Assembly (NCBI GenBank): GCA_963921795.1
Contig: OY997649.1
Coordinates: 35,260,080 to 35,324,079 of the forward strand
Source of the DNA: Nannobrachium achirus
Taxonomy: Eukaryota > Chordata > Actinopteri > Myctophiformes > Myctophidae
Direction of reading: 5' to 3'
DNA length: 64,000 nucleotides
Shown: positions 59,633 to 64,000 of the stretch, piece by piece
How positions within the stretch are numbered: position 1 is the stretch's first letter
Layout of the letters: the number at the start of each line of letters is the position of its first letter
Notes under the pieces: model-generated
Told to the model about the DNA's origin: nothing
The model's database searches: none
The model's input: only the letters and a program-made list of their open reading frames with translations
Program-made: the position numbers and the translations under genes

Positions 59633-59669
<37 letters not shown>

Positions 59670-61744
59670 TGAGTATGGTCTTGGGTGGGTGTCCTACACA
59701 TTCCTGTTTTGTAGCAGTTGATTATGCTGGGAAACTACAGAATTATTCCACCCATGACAATGAATTACTCTTGAGTACACAGCAGAAAACGAATGCAGTC
59801 AGCCATGTTACTTTACTGGGATCGGTGCCGTCATGTGCTCACTTGCTGAGTAATGAAGTTGTGAGTGAATGTATTAATTGAACTCACTTAATGTCAAAAT
59901 AACTTGCTCAAATTATTGATCTCAAGTCTACACATAACCCATAACATCAGCACCGGTTCAATAGATTTCCCATTTCAGATTCAACAGGTCCATGCTCAAG
60001 TTCCCTCAGCAGCTCAGCCCTATGTTCCCTCAATGTTAACCACTATGCCTAACCCAAACCCTAACCTCAGTGAGGGAACATAGCCAAGATGTGCTTCTAA
60101 ATCAGTTCTTGTTTTTCTAGTACATATATTACACTTGCTGAAGTCTGACATTCTTTATCTTCCACATCCTCCCTACAGATTATGTGGCTCTTCTTCCTGT
60201 TCATTATCCTGGGACTCACTGCGTCTAAGTTGTAAGCATCTCTCTTGTTGCTGTAATTGTTATCCAGCCATTATTAGTTGGGCCTGTAGTTGGGTTTCTG
60301 TGCACTGCCAGTGCATGCATGCCCTGCCTCTGCAGAGTATATACCCAAAGGCATACAGCCAAATGCAATATTCCATTCTCATTGATTACATATTGTGGTG
60401 TAGTGAAGTCTGTGGTCACTCACACTCTCGTTACCGCTCTCGTGCAAGCGCACACACACCAGGCAAAAGCTGAACGTAATCTTTATGGCCGCTTTGTAAT
60501 CACATGGAAACAGATCACATGACTGCAGTGAACGTTTTTGTTTCATAAAACTACTTGAGTTGTGAGAATGCATATTATATTTCCACAAAGGGAGACACAA
60601 AGACAAACTCATCTGCAAGCTTAGTAGACCATGTACATACTCTGTACAGTACAGTACAGTATGCTCCCCAGTGTTGAGGTATTCATTTGTAACTCACAGA
60701 GTGTACAAATGGAACTAACTGACATTTACGAGTCCATGTGGTTACATTTGTACAGTTAAATGAACACTGTTTGCTGTATACGTCAGTGGGTAATTGGATT
60801 TGGTTAATAAATACCTTAACTATGAGAACGTTTTCCACTGCTGAATGCTTTTGTGTTGCTGCACAGTAGAATCTTCAGTGTTAACCTTTCAATTTATAAC
60901 TCCAAGAGTGTACAAATGCATTTATACACTGTACAGTATTTCAGTCACTCATTTGATGTTTCTCTACAGTTTCTGTCCCAATCTCTCTGCTATCTCCACT
61001 TCCCTGAGACTCACTCACAACGTGGCTGTATCCTTTGTGTGCATAAACCATTCATGATGCAGTTCCCACCTATTCTGGTATCAGTTCCTCATCAGTGAGT
61101 GTAGTGCAGTTCAATTGTTGACTGACCGTCATAGTAAGTTCCTCTGTCAGTGGGAACTTCTCTGATTACAGTCTTTACTTTCAATCACAGTCATGACTGG
61201 ACATTTTGGAATCTTTTTCTGATTAATCTGTGAATTTTGCTTGACTGGTACGTGCGCTGAGGGGGTGACATTTCTGGCATTCGGAAATGGAGCTCCAGAC
61301 ATCTTCAGCGCCATGGCGGCTTTCTCACGCCCACACACTGCTGGACTGGCTGTTGGGGCACTGTTTGGTACGCAAGGAGACACATGCATATACAGTACAC
61401 ACTGTGACACACAGAGCGATTTAAACACATACAACAAAAAGCAAAACATTGCTGATGTACCAAGCTCACAACGCGACACATCACAATCATGCAGAGTGAG
61501 CTTGCAGATCTGCTATTTTCGTTGTTTTATTTATTTTTTTGACTCGTCCCTGTCCGTGTGTAGGAGCTGGTATATTCGTTACCACTGTAGTCGCAGGGAG
61601 CGTGTCCTTAGTCAAGCCGTTCACTGTGGCATCACGCCCCTTCCTGCGTGATATCATCTTCTACATGGCAGCAGTGTTTTGGACATTTGTCATCCTCTAT
61701 AGAGGAACCATATCAATGGGAGAGACATTGGGTATGTACACACA

Positions 61745-61781
<37 letters not shown>

Positions 61782-63160
61782 ACACACACACACACAGCAT
61801 GACCCATCATTGTTGACAAAAGATTGTGTCGGCTTTGGTTTGAGGACCGGAATGTTGTACTTTCTTGCTGTAGGGTACCTGGGCCTCTACGTGGTTTATG
61901 TATTAACTGTTATCGTCAGTGCATACATCTACAACCGACAAAAACATTCAGTCAACGGAAGTGTTCGCAGTGGAACTGTGGAGACACAGGCGCCAGGTGA
62001 GACAGAGACGCACGCGCGCACGCACGCACGCACGCACGCACGCACACAATATGCACACACATCACATACTGATACTGTGTGGCCAGCCTGTGGGTGTGTG
62101 CGAGACAAGCCTGCTGGCTGCAGGAGGACTGGGACCCCATCACTTCCTCCAAACAGTCCATACACACAAACAGAAAGAGAAGAGGTGACTATTCATAATA
62201 ACACCATCTATTTTCTTTTTTCTTTTTAGAGCTCCAGGCATCAGACTCTGATGATGAGGTCCCCTATATGGGTAATGGGATTGGGAGCATCCAGCAGGAA
62301 TATGGTAGGAACCATACATATTTTATAAAGGTATTAGCTAGCGAGTATAAGCTAGACCTTATCTTTCTGGTCGATACCTTTGAAAACATCGGTATCAGCA
62401 GCTATGCAGCTGCTGTTTCCCCAACAGGCTTCCCTATTTTGAACTATCGTTATTGGCAAAGGTTTTCAAAAAGTTTCAAAAATAGCACATCTACAAGCTC
62501 ACAACGCATTGCAACATGTTGCATTGTGAGCTTGGCTTGTAGAAGCCTCATATGGATCAAAGCGTCACGGAGGCCCCTATGAATTGATTTCTTCCTCTGC
62601 TGTATTTGACACAGAAGCACAGCATTAAATGGAAATGACTGTTCTATATATTTATCAAGAGGTTACATTTGTCACATGCTCATACAAGTATTTGCAGTTA
62701 ACCATTTAATTTACCTTGCCCTACTACATAATTTGTTGACCACAGTTCCCCAGAGGTCTATACTTGGTCCCCTCCTTTTTCCCCCTCTTTACCAAATCTC
62801 ATCTCCAAAAACTGACATGCACAGAATATGGACATTGGGTTGTGTGGTTAAATGTTGGTGTGACAGTCAACAATGATCAACACAGTACATGTAATGAAAA
62901 CAAGGCATAATTCAAGTAAGATTTATTTATATGGGGGTAATGCAGCACTACTGTGACACCACAATATAAGTTAATATACACCGGACTGTAGTTACTCATG
63001 TGCTATTACCTTGCACGTGTGCATTTCAGATGCCGAATATAGGCCTCTCCTCCCGTACTCTGAGTCGACCTGTCAGATTCTGCTGAGCTCCCTCAACCCG
63101 GTGGACAGCAGGAAGTGGAGGAGGAAGCCCTGGTCCTGGAAAGTACTTAAAGTCATGAAG
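58748..63160 (+). CDS. slc8b1: Mitochondrial Na+/Ca2+ exchanger NCLX, 5' part
   Basis: Exchanger of the CaCA superfamily that exports Ca2+ from mitochondria in exchange for Na+ (or Li+). Coding exons seen: 58748-58939, 59394-59546, 60179-60231, 60970-61027, 61262-61367, 61564-61731, 61874-61996, 62230-62304, 63030-63160; 353 residues, ending at a phase-0 donor, so the second half lies beyond the window (human protein 584). Seen: hydrophobic N-terminal leader (about 1-27), Cys-rich segment (CDHVMNLNATERCTF, PDCYMEDGF), TM1, then the alpha-1 repeat with FFCPNLSAISTSLRLTHNVAG and the ion-binding FLAFGNGAPDIFSA (about 156-169), followed by GAGIFVTTVVAG and further membrane helices, then the start of the large hydrophilic loop (SDSDDEVPYMG). 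It starts 1.0 kb after the preceding gene. Confidence 0.96.
59294..59371. repeat. (GT)n microsatellite before slc8b1 exon 2
   Basis: About 39 GT units end 22 bp before the exon 2 start and so take the place of most of the usual polypyrimidine tract, leaving only TTATTTTACTTATTTTCTCAG. Confidence 0.95.
59560..59669. repeat. (GT)n, (GAGTGT)n and (GA)n compound repeat
   Basis: GT units followed by GAGTGT units and a GAGA tract, starting about 14 bp after the donor of slc8b1 exon 2. Confidence 0.95.
61740..61796. repeat. (CA)n microsatellite in slc8b1 intron
   Basis: CA units with GACA interruptions directly after the donor at 61731. Confidence 0.95.
62008..62046. repeat. (GCAC)n microsatellite in slc8b1 intron
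   Basis: CGCACG units directly after the donor at 61996. Confidence 0.9.
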
Positions 63161-64000
63161 GTGACTGCGTGTGTGTGCATAGTTTGTACTACGACAATGC
63201 ACAATTATGTCTCTGCAACAATGGGTGACGTAAAGGGTGAAGTAAAATTGCTTTGGGCTCTGTGTTTAGAGGCCCCTGGTTGTGTAATTAAAATTTGGGG
63301 TAGTTTCTTTTTTATGGGCTCCTCACGCATACTTTGGAAAATCCTAGCCAATCAGAAAGGAATGTGAAAATGTTGTTTATCACATGACTCCAGAGACTTT
63401 TTGTGAGAGTTTTGGTCGGTAAGGTTAGTAGCAAAAAATGTGGTTTGAAGGAAATTAAAAATGACAGAAAATGTAGTAATCTACTAATCGGAAATGGGCC
63501 TATTATATGGGGAGTGAAAAGATTGTATGACCTACAGTTCATGTGTTCTAGGCCAAAATGTAAAGCAGCTAGTTATACTGTAGCACCACCATGAGGCTGA
63601 TTTAAACAAGAACAAATGACAAATGTCATGCATGTGACTGGGACATCGGGTTGTTGGGATACAGTCAGCAAATGTACAGTACATTCACAGTCACATTCAG
63701 CGTATGTGACAAATAAATACAGTTACTGTACATCACCAGATGGTCCCCTCCGAGAACGTTTCCCAGAGTACATAGCAAGTCATAGCAAGCCTGCAGAGTC
63801 TCACTAGCCTCCTCATTCCACTGCTGCAACCTGCCTTTTGGACAGCTCCCTCTCTTTGTAATGTAGGCACGGACTAAACGAATGGCATTATGATCGGGTG
63901 TACTTAAAGGGCAATTCACCTCTGGGACAACCAGATCTTATTTTGTTGTTGTTTGGGACAAGATCAACACAATCTTGAGTGATGATTCATTTTGCATCAT
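63161..64000. other. slc8b1 intron at window edge, nothing recognised
   Basis: No further slc8b1 exon with good splice sites was found. Short open frames on both strands are unconvincing. Confidence 0.4.

Overview
This window is vertebrate nuclear DNA, almost certainly from a ray-finned (teleost) fish. Genes are split into many short exons with GT-AG introns, long CA/GT microsatellites are frequent, and the intergenic DNA and introns are full of small DNA transposons, decayed LINEs, tRNA-derived SINEs and Helitron-like elements. No bacterial, organellar or CRISPR-type features were seen.

Seven protein-coding genes were resolved exon by exon, all on the + strand: an slc2a11-like class II facilitative sugar transporter (about 3.8-10.2 kb; first exon tentative), rbm19 (14.3-22.1 kb, 24 coding exons, six RRMs, ribosome biogenesis), plbd2 (22.6-27.0 kb, lysosomal Ntn-hydrolase-fold protein), a TMEM219/TMEM248-family two-pass membrane protein (28.7-31.0 kb), morc2 (33.7-47.1 kb, 27 coding exons, GHKL ATPase/CW chromatin regulator), an AidB-like acyl-CoA dehydrogenase (49.7-57.7 kb, 14 exons) and the 5' part of slc8b1, the mitochondrial Na+/Ca2+ exchanger NCLX (58.7 kb to beyond the last exon seen at 63.2 kb). 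Every exon chain assembled in this window keeps frame across all junctions, with no premature stop. The genes do not form a pathway. Their grouping mixes genes that in human sit on 12q24 (RBM19, PLBD2, SLC8B1) with genes on 22q (MORC2, SLC2A11), in line with an old linkage of these two regions.

Layout of the rest: 1-3.8 kb holds an unrecognised minus-strand exon candidate, a hAT-type element with a perfect 8-bp target duplication, a CA-type microsatellite and two related GC-rich repeats. 10.2-14.3 kb holds the slc2a11 3' end, a palindromic MITE, a retroelement fragment and a long CA repeat. 27.0-28.6 kb is the probable plbd2 3' UTR with a near-complete foldback, then the TMEM-family promoter. 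31.0-33.7 kb is the morc2 upstream region with a GC-rich foldback. 47.1-49.7 kb is the probable morc2 3' UTR with another nested foldback.

The most notable signals are: a Helitron-like family with a 5' GYGACCGTAGGTCRC palindrome and a 3' hairpin followed by CTRR|T; hammerhead-ribozyme-like cores on the minus strand in introns of the acyl-CoA dehydrogenase gene; a 60-bp tandem duplication that copies a morc2 splice donor and leaves an open 20-residue extension; and large foldbacks in the probable 3' UTRs of plbd2 and morc2. All assignments come from reading the sequence; no database search was run.
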